NCBI GenBank assembly: GCA_015680905.1
Contig: CM027377.1
Location: 37,844,501 to 37,908,500 of the forward strand
Reading direction: 5' to 3'
DNA: 64,000 nucleotides
Source: Coptis chinensis
Taxonomy: Eukaryota > Streptophyta > Magnoliopsida > Ranunculales > Ranunculaceae
This document shows, one piece after another, positions 23,978 through 36,590 of this stretch; positions within the stretch are counted from its first letter, which is position 1; each line of letters opens with the position of its first letter. The notes under the pieces were generated by a model. The model was not told the origin of the DNA, made no database searches, and saw only the letters and a list, made by a program, of their open reading frames with translations. Made by a program: the position numbers and the translations under genes.

Positions 23978-24755
23978 TGAATTAAAACATGGAATGAAAT
24001 TGGTTTTGGTGATTATCTTACTCACAAAGTTATACTCATTTGAACTTGTCAAATCAGTATGACTTGTGTTGTGGGATTAAAGCAATATGAGATAAGTAGA
24101 GAAAACTTGTATATAAGATAAGATGATAAACTTGTATTGAAAGGACTAAGAACTTGTATTGAAAACACTAAAGCTTAAAGAACATAAAAATGGAAAACAA
24201 GTAAATAACAATTTAAATTAAAACATTTAATCTACTCCTAATGACCAAAGATTAGCTCTGTGGTCTCTACTCCTAACAAACCAAATGGTTTGGACCCTAA
24301 AACATTGGATAACTAATTTTCTACATCTCTTTTGTTTATATAAGGCACTAATTACATCTATGCCCTTCCTTCTAGAAAACAACCTTGTGGGCTTTTGACC
24401 TAAGCCCATACAATGGAATTCTTGATTTTGGCTTTAAGTCCTTAAGTCCTTAGCTTTCAAAGATTAAGTCCCTAAGTCTTTAGCTTTCAGCTTTAAGTCC
24501 TTAAGTCTTTGAGAGTTGACTTTGAAAATTGACTTTGACTTTCCGACACTTTTTGCTCCCAAGTTGGAATCTTCCCAAGCAAAGCATAAATAGCCATCCT
24601 TTTTAGGCTAAAATGCACGATAGGAATATCGTCCCTAAATGGTTTGTATCCCGCAAAACGGTAGCAAAAACTATAAGTTGTATGTTCATTAAGCATAAGA
24701 AGGGCATAATTAAAGTATTGTAAAGGTAATAAAATGCACATTTGCGTACTGATCA
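23978..24755 (-). repeat. Likely solo LTR of family B
   Basis: On the minus strand it starts TGATCAGTACGCAAATGTGC at 24755 and matches the B1 LTR. The high end is exact, because the flank GTTGTGGAAGATAC continues the D element as it does in G (49871). The low end is inferred from the matching 5-base duplication GTTGT (23973-23977 and 24756-24760) next to TG, and is less certain. A TATA-like TTATATAAAC lies near 24348. Confidence 0.5.
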
Positions 24756-24760
24756 GTTGT

Positions 24761-25452
24761 GGAAGATACGGGGGATATGGATAAGTTTTAGAAGGAAGGG
24801 GTAGAAAGAATGAGAACTTTGATTTAGCACAAAACTTATTCATGGTGTAGGTCTGAACTATCTCATATCTGAAAATGAAGATGTCAGGTGGCTTGTTCTT
24901 GAGTATTATTTCCGCATCAGGAAAGTTTAGAAAATCATGAAGCACAAGAGAAGCAAGAAGGTCAAGTGCAAACTCAGGGTTCATTTGAAAAGGTGGAGGG
25001 CGGGGAATCAAGGTGGTGGTAAATAATTGGATTTTATGAGGGATTAACTCAGGTAGATGATGGTCGGGTGGTGCTCTAGGTAGTTCTTGAGAGGGTGGAT
25101 CATTACAGGCTCTTAGAAACTCATCGAATTCCTCATCTAGGTTGTTCGCATCCACATAATTATGGTAGTCATCTGCATCTTTGAGGAATTCATCTATCTC
25201 TTCCATTGTAAGATTAACTATATCTCCCATAGGGTCAGAAGGCAGGGTGGAAAATTCTTCCTCTATTTCAGTTATGTTCAAAGAGTAGAAATTGTGATCT
25301 TTGTCTTCTTCCCTTAGAGGGGTATCTACTAGTGTGGGGATGAAAGTGTCGGCTATACTAAGGTGAGAGAAAAAACTCTCAATGGATTTCACTTCTCCTT
25401 CTACAAGCAAACCTAGTTGTCCATACTTGAGTCTAAACATGTTAACCTCCAC
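24761..25452 (-). pseudogene. D acidic tail reading frame after protease (fossil)
   Basis: The first part (VNMFRLKYGQLG, then EGEVKSIESFF) matches the protease-RT linker of A2. The following acidic part (REEDKDHNFYSLNITEIEEEF, then LTMEEIDEFL and YHNYVDANNLDEEFDEF) recurs in G (EEDKDHNFYSLDVDNIEEDF) and, in part, in H2 (LTMEQICDIL, HNYVDTPKLDEESFEF). A proline-rich segment follows. No enzyme domain is seen and its function is unknown. Confidence 0.65.
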
Positions 25453-25479
25453 AAAAAGATTTCCAAAAAGAAATAGTCA

Positions 25480-26290
25480 TCGATCCATCCCGCAATTGAT
25501 TTGGGCATTTCGCGGTTGCCAAGAAAGGATGCCCTAAGGTGATGGGAATAGAATCATGAGCAACTTCTATGTCAAGAATAACAAAATCAACCAGGTAGTA
25601 AAAATCCTAAATTTTAACGAGAATGTTTTCAACTACGCCTTTGGGGTATTTAATAGAACGATCGGCTAACTGCAAAGTTATTTTGGTTGGTTTAAGTTCA
25701 TAGAGACCTAGCTATTTATATAAATAAAAGGGAGTAAATTAACACTTGCCCCCGTGTCTAATAGTGCAGTTGTTATAAAGTAATCTCCCAAGGTGCATTG
25801 CACAAAGAGGGGGCTAATTGTGGTTCTTGTAATTAATAATTCCATTATGTTCAAATAAATATGGGTATTGGTCAATTAAAAAGGCTTCTTGGGGTATATT
25901 GGTTTTCCTCTTATTGGTGCACAACTCTTTTAGAAACTTAGCATGTCCATGTAGACTTTTGATAACATCTAGAAAAGGTAGGTTTATAGTCAGATTTTTA
26001 AACATTTCCCTAATCTCATCAAAGGTCTCATCTTTTTTAGGCACGGCTAGTCTCTGGGGAAACGGTGGCTTATCTCTATACTTAGCATAAGGGTTATCAA
26101 TATTATTAACCTTGTCTTTGTCTTTAGCATGAGGGTGAACATATTTATGAACCGTTATTTTATCTTTTGGTGTATTCCCTTTTGGTTGTGGTGTAACTGG
26201 TACTTCTACAATTGTAGGGTCTTCAGTTTCTATGATAGTATTAGGTATGATTTCATTTTTAGCTTCCGTTTGTGGGCAATCTTCAGGCAT
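25480..26290 (-). pseudogene. D protease region with gag C-terminal part (fossil)
   Basis: Remains resemble the A2 gag-protease boundary: a basic, proline-rich segment (EDPTIVEVPVTPQPKG), YAKYRDKPPFPQRLA, NLTINLPFLDVIKSL and HGHAKFLKELCTNKRK, then the protease part toward 25480. Broken. Confidence 0.75.
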
Positions 26291-26499
26291 AGTTACTTTG
26301 TTATCAACTACTCTCCCATAACGAAGGGTAGTGACTGCCTGTGGGTCCCCTTGGTTTATATTGTCATTACACTAAATACCGTTTACTTCAAAGGCAGTGT
26401 TTGTTGAGTTAGGATTAGGCACTGCTTGACTTGGAAACATGCCTTTTTGGTTATTATTTTGGGTAGGAGACATGTCAATAACCTTTTGGCACAAAGACT

Positions 26500-27815
26500 A
26501 CATCATTTGTTATAGCATGTTAGAGTTTTAATCATGTTGATCTGTCATAAATTTGGAGTTTTGTTCATTTTGTTCTTTCATCAAGTTGGAGTTTTGTTGC
26601 ATAATTTGATTTTGATGTTGCAACAAAGTTACTACTACATCCTCTGTAGATGGTATAACTGGTGGAGTGGTTATAGGAGGAGTGACTATAACTAAGGCTT
26701 GTTGCATGGTCATGTCTTGTTATTGATAGTTCTAGGTCATGGGCATTAAACTTCAGTTAGTTCGTCACCTAAATCTCCTTGTCCTAGATGTTGGTTACAT
26801 TGGTGGAAGTTTGTAGTGGGACTATCATTTTGATAATTAAAACCTGGAGGTGTAGGTTGTTGTTGTTGATTATAATTAGTGTTCTGCTTCCATTGTGTGT
26901 TAGGGTTGGTGAAAGCGTAATTATCTACTCGTTGTGGTGGCGGTGAACCGTAAAGTAAAGGACAAAATGAATTGGTATGGTTGGGATTAAAACAGACATT
27001 ACATGGAGGGGAGTTGATGTTCACGACTGGAGTAGGTATCGCTTCTTGTTTATGAACAGAGAGGGCATCTACCTTTTTAGTGAGGGATTCAATAAGAGTT
27101 TTAAGCTCATGGCCAGGTTTAACCTCAAACATACTGGTTGCCTTAACTGTTGAAGAAGAGCAGGAGTAATTGTTACCTCCCCAGTTGTTGTTTTTCTTGG
27201 ATTGATTATCTAAAAAGTTATATGCGTCTGTGGCTCCTTTACTTAAGAAATTTCCTCCATTCATGACGTCTAAAGTCTCCTTATGGTCTTGAGATAAGCC
27301 TTTGAAAAAGGCTTGAACTAGTGTGTCATTTCCAAGGTTATGATGGGGGCACTCTACTAGAATATCAGTGAAATGATTCCAAACCTCAGAAAAAGATTCA
27401 TGAGGCTTTTGGCAAAAGAAGTGAATATTTTGAAGCATTTCATCAGTCTTTTGTGGTGGATTGTTCTATAAATAATTCAACTAGTTTTTCCCATGTGTCG
27501 ACAAAGTTCGGCTTTTGTGTTGTTAGCCAAGAAGTCGCTTTGTCAGCTAGGGTGAAAGGAAACACCCTAAGCTTTACTTGTTCAGGTCTTACATTAGGAT
27601 GAAGTAAGAACTTGTTGTATCCTATGTAAGTGTTGATAAGGCTACTCATGGTCTAAACCATGGAAAACTAGTAGCAGATCAAATATATTAGGGGGGATTC
27701 TAAAATCTCCCGTTGTATCTGCAAGAATAATGCAGAACTCAAGTCCATCATTTAAAACCTAATAAAAATCCCTAGCTGACAATGTATTTCTTCACTCATT
27801 GCTACAGATGTAGTG
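26500..27815 (-). pseudogene. D gag region (fossil)
   Basis: Capsid-type remains: KLRVFPFTLADKATSWL and TWEKLVELFIEQ (about 27450-27640), then ILVECPHHNLGNDTLVQAFF and GGNFLSKGATDAYNFL. The zinc knuckle CNVCFNPNHTNSFC (CX2CX4HX4C, near 26990) precedes a Q/N-rich C-terminal part. The layout matches A2 gag. Broken. Confidence 0.82.
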
Positions 27816-28554
27816 TTGTTGGTGGGTGTAGGTAGTGTGTGTGTGTTGTTATGTGAATTTTTAGATAGGTGATTATTTTTGCGTCTACAAGAAACTAATA
27901 TGGTAGGTTTATGCGTACCATATCTTAATCTCATGCAAGTTTTAAGTCTAATAGGCAATTCCTAATGAGCATGCAAAAATAGCCCCGATTATTACTAGAA
28001 ATAGAATCCTCTTACGGTAGCTTTGATAATGTAAGGAGGTGTTACCCGAGCGCCATTGCTTTCGCATATAAATAGCTTCAACAGCCTTGAAGCATGTCTA
28101 TTTGTTACTTGAACAATTATAATGAGTAGTAATCGGTCCGGGTTCATGAGGTGGATTGTAAAGTCCCCGTAAAAGTTTAACCCCGATTAGTGCTAGAGTT
28201 TAAGAATAAGGTTCAAACTAATTACTATGGGCTTCGTGGTTCGCCCGATGTGAGGCCCGTGAAACGGGCTTTGGTAGTGGGGTGGGCTTATTAATTTAAC
28301 TACTAATATTTTTTATCAAACCAATGACCATGCCACTTAAGAATTGAGGGAGGTTGTCTATGCGTGCACATTCCTTAATTAGATAACCCCAATTCTTTAA
28401 GTTTTCTGGACACCGTATAGTATGAATTTTTTTGTTATTAAATACTATAGTGGATGGGCATACGAGTATCGTACTGCACTCGTGAGGTAATATTGCACTT
28501 AATGTAAAAACAATTAATTTATTCTACGCAAACGAGGTTGCTTGAAAATAGGCT

Positions 28555-28640
28555 AAATTGGGCGCGGGTCGCGCCTAGGAGAGGGAGCGTGGGGCACGTT
28601 GTAAACAGGCAAAATGAGGGCTCGGGCACACTCTCAAGTA
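28555..28640 (-). repeat. GC-rich leader repeat of D
   Basis: Contains GGCGCGACCCGCGCC on the minus strand, the same motif as the larger block at 36297-36590. It lies between primer site and gag. Confidence 0.6.
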
Positions 28641-28646
28641 AATAGT

Positions 28647-30484
28647 TGATAAAGCACATAAATGTTATATATTTATGCTCAATTTTATATTAGTTAGTCC
28701 GTTTATTTTATTTGTTTCATTTAGATAGTGTGTTTTTAGTGATTTTGCAGGATCGGAGTTAACTTGATTAAAAGTGTTGAAACTGTCGAGATTCGAAGAT
28801 ATTAGTGTGTACGTTGATTTAGTTCAATGGAGGTATCCTAGGTTGGTCAAGATATTGGATTTGGCGTTGTTGTCTGCTAATGAGAATTTGGACTTGGTAC
28901 CTTACTACCTCAGCGCCTGATGATCAGTAATAGAGGAACAAAACTAGGCCTTGAATATATTGGCTCAAGGATGCACGTAAACAGTACAAGCTTGCGGGTT
29001 ATGGGCCGACATCTAAAGCCTGAAATCACATGACTAAAGGAAGTGCTGAAGACCGGACCATGTGCAACTAAAGAGACCAGCCCATAACCAAATAACAAAG
29101 CCCATATACTCAAAATTCCATACCCACTAACTGGCCACACCATTCCCCATCCGGCTTGATGTACCGTAACAGCCCTTAGCTCCTTCTCCAGTTTCCAATT
29201 CGCGAAACAGAAACCAAAAGCTCCTCGAATCCCGGCGATACAAATCGAACATATCAACACCAAAGTCCAAATAAAAAAAAGCCCACACCAATATAACCCA
29301 CCATACATCCGGACCACCGAATCAAGCCCTTAGTTCCTTCTCCCTCTAATTCGCGAACGAACCAAAACCCTCTTATTCCAAATAAACAATTGAATCATAA
29401 CAACTAAAACGGTAACCCAATGCACTTCTATTTCCTTCCAATTAGAATTCTAAATAGTACCGAATTATTATACACCATGGTACCATTCGATTGTTTCGAG
29501 CCTAATAATTAAAACCACGAAAAAGTCACAATTCCAATAAAACTCTCGAGTTCGTGGAGAGGACTATATATAAACAGTGGAGAAAGAGAGTTGAGGGGGG
29601 CGCTCCAGAATATCCAGAAAATCAGATCTTGGGGGAGGAGAAACTCGAGTTAGCGCCGGTGGAATTGAAGCTTGGGCAAACCGAATTGGGAGAAGACAAC
29701 ACCACTGCTGGACTACGGTTTTGCGATGATTGTCTCTTCTTTTAATTTCGTTTTTCCCTTCAGTGATATTGTTATGTGTAACTAAACTCTGTCTAGGACT
29801 TTGATGAAACTTTAGATTACTGTTTGTGTATTGGGATTGATTTTGATGATTTCCAGTTGGTTTAATATCGTTATATTCTTTTAAGTTCGTAATTTGATAG
29901 CAAGAATTTATCTTTCATATAGTATGTCACGCATGCGATATAGTTCGATATTCATCGTTATTGATTAAGCCCGTTTTAACTGTTTGTATCAAGTTTAGAT
30001 ATTACTCGTGTCGTAAAAAGACGAGTAATCTTTTGAGTTTGATCATTAGTGCTGAACTTTTAGAAGATACATGTTTAGTTAAGAGTTGTCACGATCATAT
30101 CTTCGAGAAAGCAAGGGTTACCTTTCCCTCGTGCTACTCGTATTAAATCTGGAATATTAAAATTACTCCTAGAAATATAAACAGAAGTCTAAGGTGGATT
30201 CAACAGTCCTAGAATTCTCTCTATTTGATAAAACCCAATTATTTAGTTTATAGTTTTCGTAAACGTAGTTAAAATAATTAGCTTTAGTTAATAATAATTC
30301 CAAATTTCTATAAAACAACATTGTCGAATTAGGTTAGGTAATATTTTAGTACTCGTTTGTCCGAAGTAGCAATCCCTGTGGGATCGACCCGTTTGCCGCA
30401 ACTATTTTCAACGATAGCTGTGCGCTTGCGGTTTAACTAGGGTTAGATTAGTCTAATTAATTTAGACTGACTAATTTCCTATCA
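28647..30484 (+). repeat. Solo LTR of family E
   Basis: 1838 bp, starting TGATAAAGCACATAAATG and ending TTTCCTATCA, with perfect 5-base target duplications ATAGT at 28642-28646 and 30485-30489. A TATA box lies at 29565-29574 and an LTR-typical CCCTGTGGGATCGACCC near the 3' end (30374). No internal sequence follows, so it is a recombination remnant. Open frames within it are not considered coding. Confidence 0.9.
29565..29574 (+). promoter_or_regulatory. TATA box in the E LTR
   Basis: TATATATAAA in a plausible U3/R position. Confidence 0.5.
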
Positions 30485-30663
30485 ATAGTGAAGGGGTTGA
30501 ATTTTTTAGGTCAGGTCAATGGTACAAGGAGTTGGATTCTCAACTCGTATGCACTCAGACAAGAATGAAATTTTTAAGAAATTACGAACAATAAAAATAG
30601 TAGAGAATATTGAAAACAGTTTTTCGTAGTTTTAATCTAAACACGCAATACGTAAACAAGGAA

Positions 30664-30682
30664 GATGGCAAGCGGAGCCGTC
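30664..30682 (-). other. Primer binding site of D
   Basis: On the minus strand CGGCTCCGCTTGCC follows the LTR end, a diverged form of TGGCGCCGCTGCC. Confidence 0.6.
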
Positions 30683-31966
30683 TGATAAGATAATTAAATT
30701 AAATGTGAAAATAGTGTTTCTACATGCTAAAGTCATTCTAATCAATCAATATATTATACTCTTAATATCATGTGATAAAGAGGAGAGTAACCGTTTTCGA
30801 TCCACTCTTGTTTGCACGCATTTTGTAAAACGAATCTAGAATAAAATACTATTAACTAATTATGAGAGTAATTTGAGATGAAAATAGTAGATAAGATCAA
30901 AAAAATAATAGATTTAAAGATTGGAAGGAAGATATAGAGAGGGGTAATCCACCACGCAATTCGATTGGCTATTAGTTTAGTCATCGAATCACTTTTCTTG
31001 GTCCCTAGTGAATACCAAGTCATCTATGATCATGGCTTCACTAGCATGAGAGTTTAACTCCCCCACAAATCTCTTTGATGGTGGCTCTAAACTCTAATTC
31101 ACCATTATGAGTTCTATCTCTAGAAACTCACAACGAAAAACTTGAAACACTTAAACTAACGACTACTACATTAACTACCAATCATCCTCACGTGGCTTCA
31201 TAAACCCCCTATAATGGAGGTTTTAGCCTTGAGTCATTGGATATTCTATATTAAAACAATAAGAAGAAGACATTAAAGTAAAAGATCTAAGCTTTATTGA
31301 ATGGTTTTTATGGAGGCTACAATTATAAATCTTAATTCTAAACTATACTAAACTAAAGAAAGGGGAGAGAGAGAAACCTAAATTAGAACTAAACTAATGA
31401 GAGGAGTAGCCTAGTTAGGTTTAACCTTAATCCTCTGTATATAGGAAAGGATTAGGATTACATTTTCGTGTATACTGGAGGCTAGACTTTGGGCCTCTAA
31501 TGTGAGCCCAAAGTCCATTAGGTTAAGTCTAAACGGGCCAATTCTGCTGGAAATTACTTCAGTACCCTTTCCATCTACTTTTTCTAGGTCTGATTAGGTC
31601 AAGACTGGGTCCATTGGAAAGCTTATTCCGAGCCGGTCGTTTTGACATAAAGTAGGCCCAATTCCAAGATCCGAGTCCAAAGATACGCCCTTTTGAAGTT
31701 CTGAAGGCTTTTTGACTTCCCAGTTTTGACTGGGCTTGAAAATGTTTTTTCTTCTTGATTCTTGGGCTTTAAACATAGAATTCTTCTATCAATCATCTGA
31801 CTCATTTTTCATGCAAAATGGCATCTTTAAGCAAATAAACAACTTCAAGACCTGAAATACACAAAAATACGTAAACAATACTAACTATTATTTATTATAA
31901 ACATAATTGGTCTAAATGTAATACTATTAAGGGGTGGGTTTAAACTACACTTTTGGGTACTTATCG
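30683..31966 (-). repeat. 5' LTR of D (family A)
   Basis: On the minus strand it begins at about 31966 (GATAAGTACCCAAAAGTGTAG) and ends TTATCTTATCA at 30683. It is homologous to the A1, A2 and G LTRs but diverged. Confidence 0.75.
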
Positions 31967-33103
31967 GTGGCTCATCACATACTATCGAACTCGAAAGACT
32001 CTTCATCTAGCTTGGGTGTATCCACATAATTATGGTTCATTTCAGAAATTGTAAGGATGTCACAAATCTGTTCCATTGTTAAGTCTTGAACGACCAAAAT
32101 AAATTGAGATTCGCGTTCCACCATAGATTTTATATCCTCTTTTTTGGGCACTTGATTTTCTTTTTCCTCTATCCCTAATTCCCTATATCTCCATAAATTT
32201 TCTCAATGTCATTGTCCAAGTTTGTCGAGTTAATATCTAACACGAGTTCTTGAGTTTCTTCTGCGGGAGTTTTCTCATTTATGGGTGATGCTGCCTTAAG
32301 CCATGTGAGAGAAACTGGGACTTTAGGCATATAGTCATCGTCATAATAGTTGGAATCCTCATGATATTCAGGTGGAGATTGACGGGGATTTGATTGGTCA
32401 TGAATATCGGGGGTCAGAGAAGGTATCATTTGAATTGGATTGGAGAAAACACAAGATTTGTGTCATTTCCTAAATTGTTTTTGATTATTCGGCCATTATT
32501 TGGTAGACTTGGTCTGTGATAGATGGTGGAGTGGAATATGAATTTGATATGGGCTGAGATGTGTATGGTGATAGACCGTTAATGAAACCATAATCTGACT
32601 GACCAGGTGGAGATATGAATGGTGGTTGACTATTTGTGGTGGAATTTCATGAATTGTCGGCATGACTAGAAACCTCTTGAGTGTATTGGGTACTTGGGAA
32701 GTTTAAAAATTAAGGTTTGTAATCGTAAGGATTTCCCGTAGTAGACTCGAATTCAGTATATGTTGGACAATGAGATAATCAATGATAAAGACTACCACAA
32801 AAAGAACAAAAGGCTCGGGTTTGCATTGTAATTCTATGACGGTTCTGATGCATATTGATAAGACATGGATGCTCAAACAAGGATGATGCATAAGCAATTA
32901 ATTTTTTTTTTTTTTTTGAAAATGTTTGCTTGGTCTATAGATTACTATGCCTTGTTCAAACGAACAATTGGGCACGAAACTAGGATGGATCTACTACACA
33001 GCTCAGAAGAGTAAGCAATCACTTCACCAAGTGGTGTGCTACCAAAAATCTCACTCACGGTGAATCTGGGGGGGGGGGAGGAATGAGGAAGGTAGTTGGT
33101 CCA
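31967..33103 (-). mobile_element. Gag-like fragment H2
   Basis: A minus-strand remnant, homologous to H1. It has a zinc-knuckle-like CSFCGSLYH...SHC (near 32800), then QSDYGFINGLSPYTSQ, then an acidic frame (32175-32429) and a tail like that of D. A2 interrupts it at 33104. Both neighbours are LTRs. Broken. Confidence 0.55.
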
Positions 33104-34527
33104 TGATAAGAGCCCAAAACTGTAGTTTTAACCCCTTAACAATAATACTTTTAGACCAATTATGCGAGTAATAAATAAGAGTTAATGATAATTACGTGCT
33201 TTTATGTATTTCAGGCATTGAAGTAAATTATGTGCAGAAATATGCCACTTTGGCGATATAAAGGAGCAAAGGGTTGGTTGCTAAGAAGTTCTAGGATTAA
33301 AGGCCAAGACGGGGAGAAACAACATACAAAAGTTAGCAGAACTTCCAAAGATCGTATCTTTGGACTCAAGCCTCGGAATTGGGCGTACCTTATGTCAAAA
33401 CGACCAAATCGGAAAGAGCTTTCCAATGGTCCAAACCTTGACCCAATCAGAGGAGCAAAAGTGGACAAAAATCCTGTGGAAGTCGTAGCTAGCTAAAAAG
33501 AGCCCTGTAGACTGAAGAAATTGGGCTTTGGGCTAGATTTTCCGGCCCAAAACATGGACCCTCAGCCCATGCACGAAAATGTGGATCTGGTCTCCTCCAT
33601 TTCTACACACAAGACTTAGCTCTTAAGTATCAATTAGCTTAGGTTAGAAGGGAGCCATTAGAGTAGCCATTAAACCTTAGTTCTAGATCTAGTTTTGAGA
33701 ACTTTAATTAGTTTATTAATTAGTTTTTATTCCTTGTTTTAATTTAGATTATTGAATGATTGTTATTATTCATTGGATTAAATAAAATAGTTAGTCTTGA
33801 TAATTTCGGTTTTGACTTATTGAATTACTTAGATCTAAATTCAGTTATTAGTTGTTATTCATTTCTTAATTGTTTAATTTAGTTTTGAATTATTGATTAG
33901 AATCTTTATATTAATAAAGTTAGAATCTTTATGTTATGTCTTATTCAATTTCATTTGGAAATGATAGTTTGATGAATCAAGGCTAAACCTCCATTAGAGG
34001 GGTTTGATGAAGCCTTGATGAAAACTTGATATTGTTAGCTTAGAATGGTTGTAAAAGTCTATTCCACTCTAGAAGGGCATTGATTCGCCATGAGAATGGG
34101 TGGACGTCCTCATATGCTAGTTATGAATTAGTAGAGATGCCATGTATAATTAGAGATTAGAACGACCAATTCTTACTGTAAGAACGTAAGAATTGGATTA
34201 CAACAATCTATGCTAGTTTCTTAAGTTGGATTCAAGGTGGATTCAATTCCCCCCTAATTCTTATTCTAGATTCAACCTTAGTATTCCATAGCATTTCGTA
34301 GTATAATTCGTAATTCTCTCATTGACTTTGGTAGGATTGATAGTCGTAGGAAACTTGAATGCTAAAGAACTAGGAGTGGAACGAATCTTCTATTCCAACT
34401 CTACTTCAATAGTATCGAGAGTAGAAATTTTTTATAAGTCTAGTATAAGCACAGTTTTTAGTTTTACTTTCGTTTAGAGTTTCATCGCTTTATTCATTAG
34501 TAAAACTATTCTTTTTACGTATTATCA
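33104..34527 (+). repeat. 5' LTR of A2 (family A)
   Basis: 1424 bp, starting TGATAAGAGCCCAAAACTG and ending TATTATCA. Confidence 0.88.
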
Positions 34528-34529
34528 AA

Positions 34530-34542
34530 TGGCACCGCTGCC
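34530..34542 (+). other. Primer binding site of A2
   Basis: TGGCACCGCTGCC two bases after the LTR, a tRNA-Asp-like site. Confidence 0.75.
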
Positions 34543-34643
34543 ATCTTAGTTGCCTTTAGCATTGTTTTCTTTAGAATTGTTAATTTTCCAAAGTCCCATA
34601 ACCCACCCACCCTTGTTTGATTCTCACTGTGGTTGTTCGTTTC

Positions 34644-36259
34644 TGATAAGTGCTCAAAAAGTGTTATTTAACCCTCGATTATGCCTCTTAGTGGACTAAT
34701 AGTGTTTATAAGTTGTGTTTTAAGATTCTGGTGAAAAAGAGAGTTTTGTAGAATATTAGAGAAAATGGGGTAAAACGAAGCAATTCGGAGCATTAAGGAT
34801 CACATGGGAGGCCCGTGGACAATCATGGAGAAGGCCAAGGAATTGGAACTGTTAAAGATGCGACTTGGACCTATTTTAAAGTCTATTTGGAAGCCCAAGG
34901 CCAAAGGATTCGTTGCTTGGACCAAAGCCCGCAAAAGAGGATAGAAGGATAGAGCAGAAGAGAGAAAATCGGCTTATGCGTCTGGGACGCATGTATCGAG
35001 CGTCCAGACACATTGATTGTGTCTGGGACGCATAGATCGAGCGTCCAGATGCATTGATTAAGTCTGGGATGCATGAATAATGCGTCCAGACGCATGAATC
35101 GACACTGTAGCCAATTCCTTCTCAGTTTTGAAGACGAAGTCGGACTCTGGAAGAAGTCTATTTGTATTAGGAAACAAATGACGGTTTGGAATGCTTCTAG
35201 AGCTCATTGTAACCCCTATAAATAGAGGACCTAAGTGCCTCATGTAATTGGCCAATTCACTTATATTCTTGTCTCCAAAACTGGAGGCAGAGAGTTAATA
35301 AATTAGTCTTTCTAGTCTTATGTTCTTCAACTCTTCTTCTTCTCGTTCTTCGTGTTCTTCCTTCTATATGGAAGGTTAATCTTCTCCTTCAAGGGAGGAG
35401 ATGAAGCCAGTGCTTAAGGTTTAATGATTCTTCTAGTTCATGGTGTTCTTCAATCAGGTTAGTTCTTTATGTTTTTAGTTATTAGTTCCACTGCCGGGAC
35501 CAGGGGATGGAAGTATAGATTAAGGTTTTTATTTATTGCAATTGAATATCACGCTAGTTTAGGGTTTTATTTATTGTAATTGAATATTTGCTAGTGACAT
35601 GCTTTTATTTATTGCAGTTGAATATAATGCTAGAATAGGGTTTTATTTATTGTAATTGAATATTATACTATTATTCTCTACTTTTCTTCTAGTTGTGTAG
35701 TGTTTTAGAGTAAGGGAAGTATTCCTTGTGTTTGCCTTAGATGGTGATTCATTGAATAGCTGCCCAAGCTCACATAAAAGGAAAGAAGATACTAGTAAAC
35801 ATGAACATAGGAACAACCTTAAGTAGAGTTAATTGTTTAACGATGTTTCACCCAAAAAGGCATCGACACTCACTTCGATTGCCCGATTGTAGTCTACTTA
35901 GAGAACAACATGAAGCAAAAAAGTCATTGAATCAAAAGCATTGGTGGATTTGAATCTCTTGAATCTATCTCTCTCATATTCTCTCCTATTTCCAATTCTT
36001 AGCTTTAGTATAAGTTTAGTTAGTTTAGTTTAGTTTAGCATTAGAATCTAAAATCTCTACAATTATAGTTTTAATCCCTCAAACCCCCTTTCCAAATTCA
36101 TCATTCATATAAACATACACTTAAAAGTGGAACGATACCTTACTCATCCTTTACTTATTGAGGGATAATTAGGTTTTGATACGCTTCTATTTTGTTCAAC
36201 GACCATCATCTATCTACATAACCCATACCACATCTCATACACAAAAAGAGGCAGTGTCA
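34644..36259 (+). repeat. Solo LTR of family C in the A2 leader
   Basis: 1616 bp, starting TGATAAGTGCTCAAAAAGTG and ending GCAGTGTCA, with perfect target duplications GTTTC at 34639-34643 and 36260-36264. It carries the TATA box (35217-35225) and the GCGTC repeats (34975-35105). It is a remnant of a full insertion reduced by LTR-LTR recombination. Confidence 0.93.
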
Positions 36260-36296
36260 GTTTCAGCACTGAAAATTTTCCTCGAAAAATTATATG

Positions 36297-36590
36297 GAGC
36301 GCGACCCGCGCCCTGGATAGGCATAATTGGAGTGCGACCCGTGCCCAAGCGCCTGGAACTCCACTCTTTGGCTAAGCGTGACCCGTGCCTTGCCAAGGCA
36401 AAACACAAGCGCCCCCTACGCTGAAGCACCTGGACCTCGAGGTTTTCCCTGAGCGTTACATGCTCCCCACCAAGGCTAAATTGGAGCACGCCCTGTGCCC
36501 AAGAGCCTGGAACTCGAGCTCGAACCTGAGCACTACCTGCGCCCTACTTAGGCCTATTCTGAGCGCTACCTGCGCCCTCTGCTGAAACTG
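36297..36590 (+). repeat. GC-rich dimeric leader repeats of A2
   Basis: About eight imperfect units begin AGCG(C/T)(G/T)ACC. They alternate between a short form (about 33 bases, with AGGC near its end) and a long form (about 45 bases, with GCCTGGAACTC), so the true period is about 78 bases. GC content is far above the surroundings. Open frames crossing it are by-products of the repeat. Confidence 0.8.

Larger units (their letters stand above)
24756..31966 (-). mobile_element. Gag-protease LTR element D (non-autonomous type)
   Basis: A minus-strand Athila-like element: 5' LTR 30683-31966, primer site, leader with GC-rich repeats and an inserted solo LTR (E), gag, protease, then an acidic tail reading frame. 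No RT, RNase H or integrase domain is recognised. Its layout matches G. Its 3' LTR is not identified. Broken, with roughly half a dozen or more breaks, and LTRs clearly diverged from A2, so not recent. Confidence 0.75.

Noticed and set aside
28910-29317. 135-residue minus-strand frame as a membrane protein
   Set aside because: It lies wholly within the E solo LTR, antisense; hydrophobic wording is likely chance.
33230-33496. 88-residue plus-strand frame as a gene
   Set aside because: It lies within the A2 LTR, and similar frames recur by homology in the other family A LTRs; no domain.
36176-36585. Arg/Pro-rich frames as a protein
   Set aside because: They arise from the GC-rich dimeric repeat and the edge of a solo LTR.
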